From: Terriglobia bacterium
GTDB taxonomy: Bacteria; Acidobacteriota; Terriglobia; Terriglobales; Acidobacteriaceae
Direction: 5' to 3'
Assembly: GCA_020073525.1 (NCBI GenBank)
Contig: JAIQFA010000013.1
Coordinates: forward strand, 24,579-88,578
DNA: 64,000 nt
In this document: piece after piece, positions 43,298 through 52,600 of the stretch
Numbering within the stretch: the first letter of the stretch is position 1
Layout: the number at the start of each line of letters is the position of its first letter
Notes under the pieces: generated by a model
The model's input: the letters and a program-made list of their open reading frames with translations, nothing else
Told to the model about the DNA's origin: nothing
Database searches by the model: none
Translations under genes and position numbers: made by a program

Positions 43298-44515
43298 TCA
43301 CGGATGGTTGGGCTTGTCTCCAAGGAAGGCAAATAGTATTCGCCGTCCTCCAGGCTTTTTTACTGCTTTCCGCGACGACTCGACGGTTACGAAAACAGAG
43401 TTGATTTGCGCCAGGACCTGTGGATCGCCGAACGTCAGCACCCAGCGGCCGTCGTTCACGTCATCGTTGTGGAAGATCCCCAAGCTTCGGATTGGCTTCT
43501 CAGCACCCAGGCGCTCTCCCCATACGTAGAAGGAAACTTTCGCATCCAATTTTCGAGGATCGGCAAGGTCGTAGGCGTAGAAAATCAGTGACTTCCCTTC
43601 AGTGTAGAAAATACGCCCGAAGGCGCGCTGACTTTTACCGTCGCCGTCCCGGTCGTGCACATCGATAATGTGGAGATTACGCGCAACCACCAGATCCCGC
43701 ACATCACTTCCTCTTGCGGCAAGGTCTTCCTGCTGCCCCAGAGCCGCGGCCTGATCAGCGAGTCTGTTTCGCAGTTTGCGCAGTTCGGCCTCTTGTAGAG
43801 TGAGCGCCACGTCACCGGCGTTCTTTTCTGATCTCGACTTCGCCACTTCTGCTTCCAGCCCAGCGGTCCGAGCCTCCAGTTGCACTCTCTCTGACTGGAT
43901 GCGGGCGTTTTCCTGCTGGGCTTCGGTGAGGCGCGAATTCAAAGAGTCCCTAGTCTTGCTCACCGATTCAAGCTCAGTGCGCTGCGCACGCATCGTAGCT
44001 CCCATGGAGTTCACTTCGGCTCGCGCCGATGCAAGTTGCTGCTGTAATCCATTGTCCTGGGCTTGAGCATTTTGGGGCGGCACACTCGGGGAAGGCACAG
44101 TCGTCGGGTAGCCGGGCAGTTGCCTATGGTCTCCCGCCGTCGGAGAAGACCTCTGCTTGCCAATCATCAGAAACCCCGCGATCAGGATGACCGCGGCAAC
44201 GGCGCCGATGCCCAGGAAAAGCGCACGCCGATTCGTTGGCATCGTCTTCGGCACATTTTCCCGGGTCATCTCTACTCCCTCGGACCGCGCCCGAGCAACA
44301 AATCTTTGCGTCATCCCGGAGGGAATCTGGCAGTGCAGCCGCTTCCCTGCTAACTGGGAGAGCGCTTGAGCGCTGATCTGGGTAAAGTCGTAAGCGGCAC
44401 TACGGCAGCTGGGGCAGTTTTCGAGGTGAGCCCTGAGGTCGGTCAACTCATCTGGAGAGGCTTGCCCGCTGGCAGCCAGAGCGCATAGCTCCTCATATTG
44501 TTCATGGGTATTCAA
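43298..44515 (-). CDS. Membrane anti-sigma factor with zinc finger, coiled coil and RskA-like C-terminal domain, module 3
   Basis: A 405-residue protein with zinc-finger motif HLENCPSC near residues 30-37, a transmembrane helix (ALFLGIGAVAAVILIAGFLMIG, about 94-115) and a Pro-rich spacer. A coiled coil (about 155-265) precedes the conserved C-terminal domain (FGRIFYTEGKSLIFYAYDL, SVFVTVESSRKAVKKPGG). It overlaps the sigma gene by 14 bases exactly as in module 1. Its receptor partner is the truncated TonB-dependent receptor downstream. The domain order resembles FecR-type control of TonB receptors, but the C-terminal domain is not FecR-like, so the signal path is probably different. Confidence 0.85.
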   Translation of the reverse strand: MNTHEQYEELCALAASGQASPDELTDLRAHLENCPSCRSAAYDFTQISAQALSQLAGKRLHCQIPSGMTQRFVARARSEGVEMTRENVPKTMPTNRRALFLGIGAVAAVILIAGFLMIGKQRSSPTAGDHRQLPGYPTTVPSPSVPPQNAQAQDNGLQQQLASARAEVNSMGATMRAQRTELESVSKTRDSLNSRLTEAQQENARIQSERVQLEARTAGLEAEVAKSRSEKNAGDVALTLQEAELRKLRNRLADQAAALGQQEDLAARGSDVRDLVVARNLHIIDVHDRDGDGKSQRAFGRIFYTEGKSLIFYAYDLADPRKLDAKVSFYVWGERLGAEKPIRSLGIFHNDDVNDGRWVLTFGDPQVLAQINSVFVTVESSRKAVKKPGGRRILFAFLGDKPNHP

Positions 44516-45185
44516 CGAGGATCCTCTTCCCTTTCAGCGTCTGTTCGGCGGCCGTCTTCTCTTTTCCCTTGGCTTTGCTAGCTTCCTGCAGCACACTGCG
44601 CAACTTTGCCAGCCCTCGATACAAATTGTGCCGGACCGATGATGCCGAGTCGCCTGTTTTCTTGGCGATCTCTTCCGCCGTCAGGCCCTCGAAATAGGTG
44701 AGCTCAATTACTCGACGCTGGCGCGATTCAAGGGTTGCGAGCACTTGCTCCACCAAGCAGACCACTTCCTGCGGAAGCAAGCATAACAAATGTCCAGGTC
44801 CAAAAAACAGGTCAGCCGGCATCATCTCATCCAGTTCGTCCCGACTGTAAAACCGGTTTGCCTGGAGATGCTGCCGACGATTAATGCTGCGGTGGTAGGC
44901 GTACTGAAGCAACCAAGTTTTGAAGCTTCCGCGATCAGGATTGAACTGGTTCACCGCTCTAAACACATCCAGGAATACCCTCTGGACCGTCTCTTCTGCT
45001 TCGCCATCATCGTGAAGAATTGCGCGGGCGATTCGGAAGACCAGAGCACTGTGTCTTTCAAACAAGACCGCCAGGGCATCGTTGCAGCCCATGCATAAGG
45101 CCCGCATTAGATCTTCATCAGTAAGGTTTCGAAGCCCAGAAGGAGAGAGGAAGAGGGCTGCCAGTTCGTCATCCGATAAAGACAT
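44502..45185 (-). CDS. ECF-type RNA polymerase sigma factor, module 3
   Basis: A 227-residue protein with region 2 (ALAVLFERHSALVFRIARAI, EAEETVQRVFLDVFR) and region 4 (LESRQRRVIELTYFEGLTAEEIA, SVRHNLYRGLAKLR). GGGGGAG precedes the ATG. A basic C-terminal tail (KAKGKEKTAAEQTLKGKRI) is longer than in the other two factors. It is the first gene of module 3 and would drive the receptor and isopeptidase genes. The region 4 recognition helix differs from those of modules 1 and 2, so its promoter should also differ. Confidence 0.92.
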   Translation of the reverse strand: MSLSDDELAALFLSPSGLRNLTDEDLMRALCMGCNDALAVLFERHSALVFRIARAILHDDGEAEETVQRVFLDVFRAVNQFNPDRGSFKTWLLQYAYHRSINRRQHLQANRFYSRDELDEMMPADLFFGPGHLLCLLPQEVVCLVEQVLATLESRQRRVIELTYFEGLTAEEIAKKTGDSASSVRHNLYRGLAKLRSVLQEASKAKGKEKTAAEQTLKGKRILVEYP

Positions 45186-45464
45186 GGGCTCCCCCCTAAA
45201 AGGGCCCTAGCAGAAGAATTCATGAGATCCCGGCCCTGGATTTGTGGTCGGCCAGTCTCAACACTTCCCTGCTGGCGTTTTGGATTACCGGTTCCGGGGC
45301 CTGATTTTGGGCGCACTTCACCGGCCCGCGATTTGGCACACCTCGCCGCACATCTAAATGGTTTCGCTTCAACTACTTACAAACATTCCACCCTGGGGGG
45401 CGGCGGACTCAGTCTTACCTTGCGTCAACTGATTACCAGCCCGATCGAGCCTAACGACTTGCTG

Positions 45465-45487
45465 CCTATAGACGGTCATTCTATAGG
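45465..45487. promoter_or_regulatory. Inverted repeat upstream of the small XRE gene, putative operator
   Basis: CCTATAG (45465-45471) and CTATAGG (45481-45487) are a perfect 7-base inverted repeat with a 9-base spacer, ending 39 bases before the GTG of the XRE gene. This spacing suits an autoregulatory operator of a small HTH dimer, as in C-protein boxes. It lies within a 341-base region (45186-45526) that otherwise shows no gene. Confidence 0.45.
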
Positions 45488-45526
45488 CGGTGGACGCTTG
45501 CATGAGCTTGCTTTCAAATCTCGCAC

Positions 45527-45739
45527 GTGACACAACTACTCCTTAAGATAGGGAAACGAGTACGAAACCTACGAACGGACCGTGGGTGGTCGCAGGAAGA
45601 ACTTGCCGATCGAAGCCGCGTGAACCGTTCCTATATGAGCCGAGTCGAACTTGGAAAATCCGACGTGTCATTGTCCGTCCTTCACAAAATTGCCCGGACC
45701 CTCGGGATTTCACTTGCAGAACTGCTAACGGGGATCTGA
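45527..45739 (+). CDS. Small XRE-family HTH regulator (C-protein-like)
   Basis: A 70-residue, nearly single-domain helix-turn-helix protein: IGKRVRNLRTDRGWSQEELA, then NRSYMSRVELGKSDVSLSVL and HKIARTLGISLAELL. The size and sequence type resemble the controller (C) proteins of restriction-modification systems and small phage-like repressors. The start is GTG without a good Shine-Dalgarno sequence, hinting at a leaderless or weakly translated message. It is isolated between module 3 and the integrase pair and might regulate the defence island beyond, but its target is unknown. Confidence 0.75.
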   Translation: MTQLLLKIGKRVRNLRTDRGWSQEELADRSRVNRSYMSRVELGKSDVSLSVLHKIARTLGISLAELLTGI

Positions 45740-46220
45740 CAACCCGAATTGCTCAATTGAAAATCGAATAAATTAAACAGCGAGCGCTCGGTGTTTGTCA
45801 ATGAACTTTTGTGCCGGTTCACTTGGACTTGGGAGGGCGGCCACCTCGCCGGTTCTTTCGCTTCTTGGAAAGCTTGCTGTAGTGATCCGAACCGTACTTC
45901 TTATACGTCGCCCTCCCGCCTTTCCGCCCAAGATCCGTGGCGGCGGGATCTTTCTTTCTTGCCAACCGTATTCAGTAACAGGAACGACTGACTCAGTTTA
46001 GCAGCACGACCTCTTCCATTGAAGCGCTCCATATTCGAGGAGGCGCTTTTCATAATTCTGAGGACGCAACTGCGAGCGACAAATTGGTCGGGCGGGAAGA
46101 CCATTCGCGATCCTCATGGCCACCGAAACCTCATATGGTTCAGTCCTACGGCTAGCGCCATGGCGCATAGTGTAATTTCCGCAACCAGGATGCGAACCCC
46201 AAGATCGGCAGACAAAAAGT
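45740..46220. other. Intergenic region after the XRE gene, no gene seen
   Basis: 481 bases between the XRE gene and the integrase fragment, which point at each other. Apart from the hairpin at 45930-45952 no gene is supported. If the island was inserted by the integrase, an attachment site could lie here, but no tRNA or direct repeat was identified within the window. Confidence 0.4.
45930..45952 (+). terminator. Probable intrinsic terminator after the XRE gene
   Basis: AAGATCC (45930-45936) pairs with GGATCTT (45946-45952) across a nine-base GC-rich loop, and the stem runs into TTTCTTTCTT. It is suitably placed to end a plus-strand transcript coming from the XRE gene about 190 bases upstream. 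Confidence 0.5.
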
Positions 46221-46657
46221 CTACGCCAGTAACGCAGCTTCCACCTTCGCGGCAGCATCATCCTGCATGTGCGGCAGCACGTGTGAATACACATCCAGCG
46301 TGAATGCTGCACTCGTGTGCCCGAGTTGCTCTGATACAACCTTCGGGGAAACGCCAACCGTCAAGGCTAGGGTAGCTGCTGTGTGCCGCAAATCGTAGAG
46401 CCTGATGTTCGGCAACACGGCTCTTCTTAAGATCGGTTTGAAGTGCTTGTAGACCAGGCTATTCACATTCACCGGCCTTCCAAACTCCGTTAAGAAAATG
46501 AGATCCACGGCTTCCGGCCACTCTTCTGGATCGACGAGCCGTGAACCGTACGGTTGTAGTAATTACGTTGCTTGGTTTCGGGATCGCAGCCTAATGGAAT
46601 CCGAATCATCCATGTGTTTTCTCGAATGCCGATGATCTGACCTAATTTGCGAGCCAC
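46221..46657 (-). pseudogene. Tyrosine integrase fragment with internal deletion
   Basis: A second integrase related to the intact one at 46730-47875. The N-terminus is preserved behind a strong AAAGGAGGTG (VARKLGQIIG...ETKQRNYYNRTVHGS). After about 45 codons it breaks and continues in another frame with only the C-terminal catalytic part (LIFLTEFGRPVNVNSLVYKH, LYDLRHTAATLALTVGV, DVYSHVLPHM). About 240 codons of the core-binding and first catalytic regions are missing. The remaining HxxR-type and Tyr motifs cannot make an active recombinase alone. Confidence 0.8.
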
Positions 46658-46729
46658 AGAAACACCTCCTTTCTCTGCTCACGAAGACCGGAGCAAGAGT
46701 TGCTGTTGATTTTGGGATCGAGAGATGGA

Positions 46730-47875
46730 CTAAAAAGAGAGGCCGTTGACCAGTGCTGCTTCCATCTTTGCCGCGGCTTCCGCCTGCATGTGCGGAAGGA
46801 CGTGGGAATAGGTATCCAACGTGAATGCCGCACTAGCGTGTCCGAGTTGCTCGGACACTACTTTGGGGGGCACACCTACCGTGAGGGCAAGCGTTGCAAA
46901 CGTGTGCCGAAGATCATAGAGGCGAATGTCCGGCAACCCGGCCTCTCGCAAAATTGGTTTGAAGTGTTTCTTGACTAGGTACTCCTCGTTAATCGGTTCA
47001 CCGCGTGGGGTCGTAAAGATGAGGTCGGAAAACTCGAAATCACTCTTTCTTTCCGCGGTAGCTCCCTCATTTTCGTGCTTCAGCTTCACCAAAAGTCGTA
47101 GCACCCAGCTCTGCAGCTTTACGAGTCGGCGACTACGAATTCGCTTCGTGTCATCGAAGCGCCATTGCCCCTCGTTTTTGTGCAGACTCCGAACGACACT
47201 AACCGTTCCGTGTTCCCAATCGATGTCCTGCCAACAGAGGGCCAGGTATTCGCTGGGGCGCATTCCGGTAGTCAGAGCGAGCGCGAAAATGCAGGCTTGC
47301 GGAGTCTGCGATGCAATGCTCAGAAACGCCCGAGCCTGTTCTGTGGTTAGCACGCGCATTTCTTTACACTGCTGACGAGGAAGCTGAACTCCCTGCGTTG
47401 GGTCATTGAAGAGCAACTGCCAACGTATGGCCTGCCGCATTGCGGAACGCAATACAGCGTGCGCGTAATTAACAGTCCGGGACGAAAGACCCTTGTCGAT
47501 CATGTTCTGATATGCAGCCTGGATCTCAAGAGGCGAAAGCGCAGCCATGATTTTTGCGCCAATGGGTGGACGAATGTATCTCCGTAGCATGGCTGCGTAG
47601 TCTCGATATGTCTTCTCGCGAACCTTGGGTTTAACAGCTGTTTTCAGCCAGTGATCCAAGAATTCGTCCAGCGTGACCTGCTGACCTTGCACACCGCGAC
47701 ACAGGTCTCGTTCATGCAACCTCTTCGTTAAGTAAGCCTGCGCGTATCGTAGCGAACCGTAGATTGTTCGATTGTGGTACGTGCGCTTGCGTGTTTCGCG
47801 ACCGCGGCCAAGATAAACCCGGACCAGCCAGCGACGCTCGCCTCGCGCAATGATCTGACCAACCTTGCGGGACAT
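46730..47875 (-). CDS. Tyrosine recombinase / phage-type integrase
   Basis: A 381-residue protein. The ATG at 47875 is chosen because AAAGGAGG lies just upstream; the frame is open ten codons more. An N-terminal arm-type DNA-binding region (GRGRETRKRTYHNRTIYGS), a SAM-like core-binding domain and the catalytic domain are all present. Catalytic residues are Arg in TTGMRPSEYL, the HxxR-type motif in LYDLRHTFATLAL, His in EQLGHAS and the nucleophile Tyr in TLDTYSHVLP. It sits 261 bases left of the PLD/kinase-helicase genes and 72 bases from a decayed sister copy. It probably marks the left end of an integrated defence island. Confidence 0.92.
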   Translation of the reverse strand: MSRKVGQIIARGERRWLVRVYLGRGRETRKRTYHNRTIYGSLRYAQAYLTKRLHERDLCRGVQGQQVTLDEFLDHWLKTAVKPKVREKTYRDYAAMLRRYIRPPIGAKIMAALSPLEIQAAYQNMIDKGLSSRTVNYAHAVLRSAMRQAIRWQLLFNDPTQGVQLPRQQCKEMRVLTTEQARAFLSIASQTPQACIFALALTTGMRPSEYLALCWQDIDWEHGTVSVVRSLHKNEGQWRFDDTKRIRSRRLVKLQSWVLRLLVKLKHENEGATAERKSDFEFSDLIFTTPRGEPINEEYLVKKHFKPILREAGLPDIRLYDLRHTFATLALTVGVPPKVVSEQLGHASAAFTLDTYSHVLPHMQAEAAAKMEAALVNGLSF

Positions 47876-48136
47876 AGAAGTTCCTCCTTTCTCCGGAGCA
47901 GACACACATCCGGGCGATTTGCACTCTCCAGCTTTCTTGGGAAGGTCGCGTTTTGGCTGTCAATTACTTGGGGTGGACAGCGCTTCAGTAGGCAGTTTCG
48001 TGGGTGTCAGGTTTCTGCTTTCCTTTACTCACGCCTCACCCAGCGAGCGTTGGATCGACAAGCCGCACAGTGGGAGAACCCAGCGCCAGTTGGCAACTTG
48101 GAGACTTCTGCAGATCCGGCAACAGATGTGCGGCGT

Positions 48137-49630
48137 TTAGGTTTCATTCGTGGGGAGACTTGCAGCGTCAGTACACGCGAACCGAGGTTCGAGGTCACGG
48201 AACTTGCCGTCCACAAGTTCGGGAACTTGAAGGAGAGTTCCTTGTTCATCTCGAAACGTGCGGTGCGGGTCGCCTTTGAATGACAGCCAGTTGAAACTTG
48301 TGACCGCTGCGAACTCGCTGTCTTTAATAAGCACCTTAGCGTGGGTATTGCCCAAGCGTTTGAAGACGAACGTAGGATATTTGTTGCTGAGGTTGTTGAG
48401 ATCATCGACTGCCGCGGCGTCTTGGAACGGTGCATTGGCGGTCGGCTGTTCGTTGATGCCGTATCCGATGTAGACCCTGACACCATTCGACAGTAGCTGT
48501 TCGAGCTTTCGAACGAACGCCTGGTCCACGACCTTGCGCTTGATCCATGGCGAGATGATCATGAGCCGCGATTTAGCTGTGCGAAGGGCGTCTTCGAGCA
48601 AAGGCGGATGATCGGCAACGTACAGATTGCGCACTTGCAGGCGCCTCGCTTCCTCCTGGAGACGCTGGACTTGCTTTTCGGCAGCCTGCAGCCGCTCCCA
48701 AAGCTGGAGACGTTCCTTGCTGCTTTCGGCGGCTTCGAGCAGCTGAGCAGCTTCTGCGAGCTGGGCTTCAGCGCTATCTGTGGACTCCCGAAGCTGCTGC
48801 GCTGCCTCAGGGGACGGTGCCCAGTCCCGTGCTGCCGCGGCGGCAGCGTCAAGCTCCTTTCGCTCAGCTGGGTCAACCGATAGAGAAGCGATCAGCCGAC
48901 GACACGCATCCGTGCCGGCAAACGCGAGTTGATGTTCCTCGGACAGCTTGCCGTCAATGACGAAGGCAATCTGGACGTCGTCGCCCTCGGTGCTGCGGTA
49001 GACCAACGCGAGGGCGCGGATATAGAAGGGCTTGATGTTCTCCAACGACCGGATGGCGAGCACGTCCCGCCGCTGATCGGCCAGCCCAGGGGTCGCTTTG
49101 AGAATCTTTTCGATACCTAGCGGCGTGATCTCGCCAGGTTGAGGATGCCTGCGCGGGGTGATCTCAATCTCCTTGAGGCCCTCGTCGGTGAGCTCCTTGT
49201 GCTTGAGCGGCTTTTGGAACCGATACAGCGCGGGTTTTCGGGTAATGATGTCGAACTGTATCGAGAAGGTCTGCTCCTCCGGCGAGACGAGCTCTGCCGT
49301 TTGCAGTGTGGCTCGCCCTTTCGACGTAAGCGTCCAGGCTTGTTTTCCCCGCGGCGCCGTCAACGCGATGCTCTCGGTCTGCGCCAAGTTGACCAACGCG
49401 GACTTAACGACCTCTTCCTCCAGGCCGAGAAACTCTTTGATCTCCTCGACGGTCGAGACGTTCAAGGCGAGACACTTGAGGATGAACTCCTCGACTGGCG
49501 GAAGCCGCCGGTGCGCGAGCGTAAGCGCCTGAACGTGAAGCTTGTAGATCGGTATCGCAACCTCAGCGTAATCCGCAAGGCGGAACCCGCTCCGCCGTTT
49601 ATGCCGTGCGACAATCTGCTCAATCGTCAA
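48137..49630 (-). CDS. PLD-family protein with winged helix and coiled coil (DrmC-like or kinase-helicase partner)
   Basis: A 497-residue protein. Residues about 45-115 look like a winged helix (LPPVEEFILKCLALNVSTVEEIKEFLGL...WTLTSKGRATL). Residues about 275-335 form a coiled coil, and 335-480 a single phospholipase D/nuclease domain with His430, Lys432 and Asp437 in HAKVLIKD. A single HKD motif implies that a dimer builds the active site. Canonical DrmC of DISARM is a shorter PLD protein, so this may instead be a dedicated partner of the kinase-helicase, with which it overlaps by four bases. Likely role: nucleic-acid binding or nuclease effector. Confidence 0.82.
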   Translation of the reverse strand: MTIEQIVARHKRRSGFRLADYAEVAIPIYKLHVQALTLAHRRLPPVEEFILKCLALNVSTVEEIKEFLGLEEEVVKSALVNLAQTESIALTAPRGKQAWTLTSKGRATLQTAELVSPEEQTFSIQFDIITRKPALYRFQKPLKHKELTDEGLKEIEITPRRHPQPGEITPLGIEKILKATPGLADQRRDVLAIRSLENIKPFYIRALALVYRSTEGDDVQIAFVIDGKLSEEHQLAFAGTDACRRLIASLSVDPAERKELDAAAAAARDWAPSPEAAQQLRESTDSAEAQLAEAAQLLEAAESSKERLQLWERLQAAEKQVQRLQEEARRLQVRNLYVADHPPLLEDALRTAKSRLMIISPWIKRKVVDQAFVRKLEQLLSNGVRVYIGYGINEQPTANAPFQDAAAVDDLNNLSNKYPTFVFKRLGNTHAKVLIKDSEFAAVTSFNWLSFKGDPHRTFRDEQGTLLQVPELVDGKFRDLEPRFACTDAASLPTNET

Positions 49631-52600
49631 TTCTTGAATTCCTTAATGGCCGCCGCCGAGGGATGTTGTTCGATGTGTTCCACAACGCGCTGGAACGGAT
49701 TCTCCCCACCAGCGGTGCGGCAAAAGTAGTGGTCGCCGACGAGCACCAGGTATTGCTTACCTCTAGACAGCGCGACATTCAACCGTCGGAGCTCGCGGAG
49801 GAAGCCTAGGCGCCCCGCAGGGTTGGAACGGGTCACGGAATAGATGGCGACGTCGCCTTCGCGGCCCTGCACGGCGTCCACTGTGTTGCATTCGACGTTC
49901 AATGCGGTCAGCTTCGCCGATGCGAGCGCTCTGATGATCGCGTGTTTCTGCTCCGAATAGCCCGTTATGACCAGCACCTTCCACCTCGTATTCTTCGTCT
50001 CCGCCAGGCCGTTCATGCGCAGCAGGAGGTCGTGAATGATCTTCGCTTCGCACGGGTTGTTGAAGCTCAGCCCGGACGGGATCTCGGCCCGGTTTATAAG
50101 GGCGGCAGTCGTTAGCCACGTCACCGGCTTCGGCAAGACGTGCTGGAACGTTGGATCCCAAACCTTCGGTGCGCTGCTGAGTTCTCCGCGGTAAAAGCAC
50201 TGGCTTATTAGGTCTCCGATCTCCGGCACCATCCGGTGCTGCATCGAGAGGGCGGTCTGGCACTCGGGTGGGAGTTGCTCTTGGAGGGTCTTGAACAGCG
50301 TGCCGTACAGGGCTTCTTCGTCCAGGTTGTTCGCGTCGAGCAGACTCTTGTCCCGGAGGCCGTCCTCGAGAAAGGGCGGCAGTTGATTGCTGTCGCCGAC
50401 GAGAATCCAGCGCCGGGCACGGGAGAGCGGAACCAATGTCTCGGTCGGTGTCGCCTTCGACGCCTCGTCGACGATGCAGAGGTCGAATTCTAGGTCGGAC
50501 AGCCCCCTGACCGCGGCTACGCCGACACACGTTCCGGCCACTACCTGCGACGAGGCAATGAGGGCCGCCTCGAAATCGCTGATGCGCCCGAAACGAGATT
50601 CCCAATCTGCGTGCATGGTGACCAATTGGGTGAATCGAGCGGCGTCGGGCGAGTCCGGCAGATAGGTCCTTGCCCACGTTTCCAACTCCTGCGGATCCGA
50701 ATCGAGCAGCTCGGCGGCATCGGGTTCGATGCGCCTCAATGCGGTTGCGATCCGCTTCCGTTCCTTTTCAAGCTTGTTGATTTCGGAACGGAGCCGCTCC
50801 AGCTGGTCGCGCGTGTCGTTCAGATCGTCAAAACCCTCGACCTCCTCGACTGCGGCTGTGGTGGAGGCTTGCTTGAGCTCGCTGACGTCAGCCGTGAGAT
50901 CCGAGGATAGGCCTTTCAGATGCGACAGGCACGAATCCAGAGCGCTGAGCTGCCGAAGGTGATTCGCGACTTCGAATTGCTGGCGCGAGATGCCATGGGA
51001 GTCTGCCCATTTCTCCAAATACTGCTTGCCGCAGCTTAGTACAACGTCACGCCAGCTTTCCATCTGGTTTTCGAGCAAAAGTTTCTCGACATCCTTAGAG
51101 ATGCGCGCGTTGTCGGATCGGCCGATGCGGACGATGCGGAAGTCCGCGCCGGACCTGTGGAGACGTTCAACGGCGTTATCAAGCGCGACGTGCGTCTGCG
51201 ACGTGAGAAGGATCCGGGCTCTCGGATTTCGGCGCATCGTCTGGAGGATGAGCTCCGTGATGAATGTCGTTTTGCCGGTGCCAGGAGGCCCCTGGACCAC
51301 AAGCAGATCTTCGCTGCCGAGGGCCCGCGCCACGGCGGCTTGTTTGGGCGCGTCCAGCTTCTTGTCGAAGAATTCGACGTCGCCGACTGGCGTCGGCACT
51401 TTGCATGCGTCGGGATGCACGAGCAGCCGTCGGAGGTCTCCCCGTACCGCGCGATCGAACCGGACCGCGTCAAGCGCTTGCGTCTGGCGTTTGATCGCTT
51501 CGCGCGCCGCCCAGTTGTCGATGATGAGCTCACCGGAAGACGGCATGTCCTCGACCGAGATCCGGTCCGCGAAGAGGGTCAGCGTCGTTCCGTCCACCTC
51601 TTCGACCTCGCCGGCCACGATGCAAGTCTGCCCCTCATTCACGCGCCGCTGTTGTCCGACGATGTCGTCAGGCGACGGCTGTTGAAGTACGAATCGCACC
51701 CGATGCTCGTCTATCCACGCTCGGCGGAATCTCAGGGGCTGTTCTTTTTGCCGCTCCAAGTCGCTCTTGAGCTTGAGTACTGAGGACCAGACGCGGAACA
51801 GCTCTTGTTCCTTTGCTTCAGCGTCCCTGATTCGAAGATCTTCCTGTTGGCGCTCCAGGCCTTCGCGAATATTAAGGATCGCGGTTTGCGCCGCGACCAG
51901 ATCGCTCGGCTTTCCGAACCGCGCGCGGATCGGCGTAATGAACGCCCGTTCCCGCCGCTGTTCCAGGACGGCGGATGACAGCCGTGAGGCATTGAGAATG
52001 ACAAGCTGTCCTGTGTCATTGCGGTGCATCGCAACGTGGAACGAAAACGACGCGCCATAAAGCGAGAACTGCTCCGTGGAGTTCGGGACATTGCTCTGGT
52101 AGGGACTGACGCCGCAGACAGTGTTGAGGTCCGCAGCGAGCATCGCAGAGATCTCGTCCTTGCCCTTGTTGGGGAACTCTTTGCGCAGCCTCTCAAGCGC
52201 AGCCGTCGAGAGCTCGAAATACACGTCTTCGGGCGTGACCCATGTGGTCTCGCGCGGCGCCTGAATAACCTCGATCTGCGAAAGGACCACGGCGGCGTTG
52301 GTTTGGCGGGCAGCCGGATCCTTGGAGAGGGCTTGCTGCAGTACAGTGAAAACGTCCTGCGGGACATCTGCGTCGTCGAGGGCGGCGAAGAGCTCGGCGT
52401 GCGTGGCCAGCAGCCCATCCGATAGGCACTGCACGGCAGTTGCGGCATATCCGAAGACGTCTCGCGTGTATTCGAACGAGCCGTCGTTCGCTTCCGGCGG
52501 ACAGAACGGCCGGGACGCGAACTCCTTGAGGGTGATGCCCGGCTCCAGCCACGTCTTCAGGATCGAGATACCGAAGTCAGCGAGTTTCGGAGCGCCCGCG

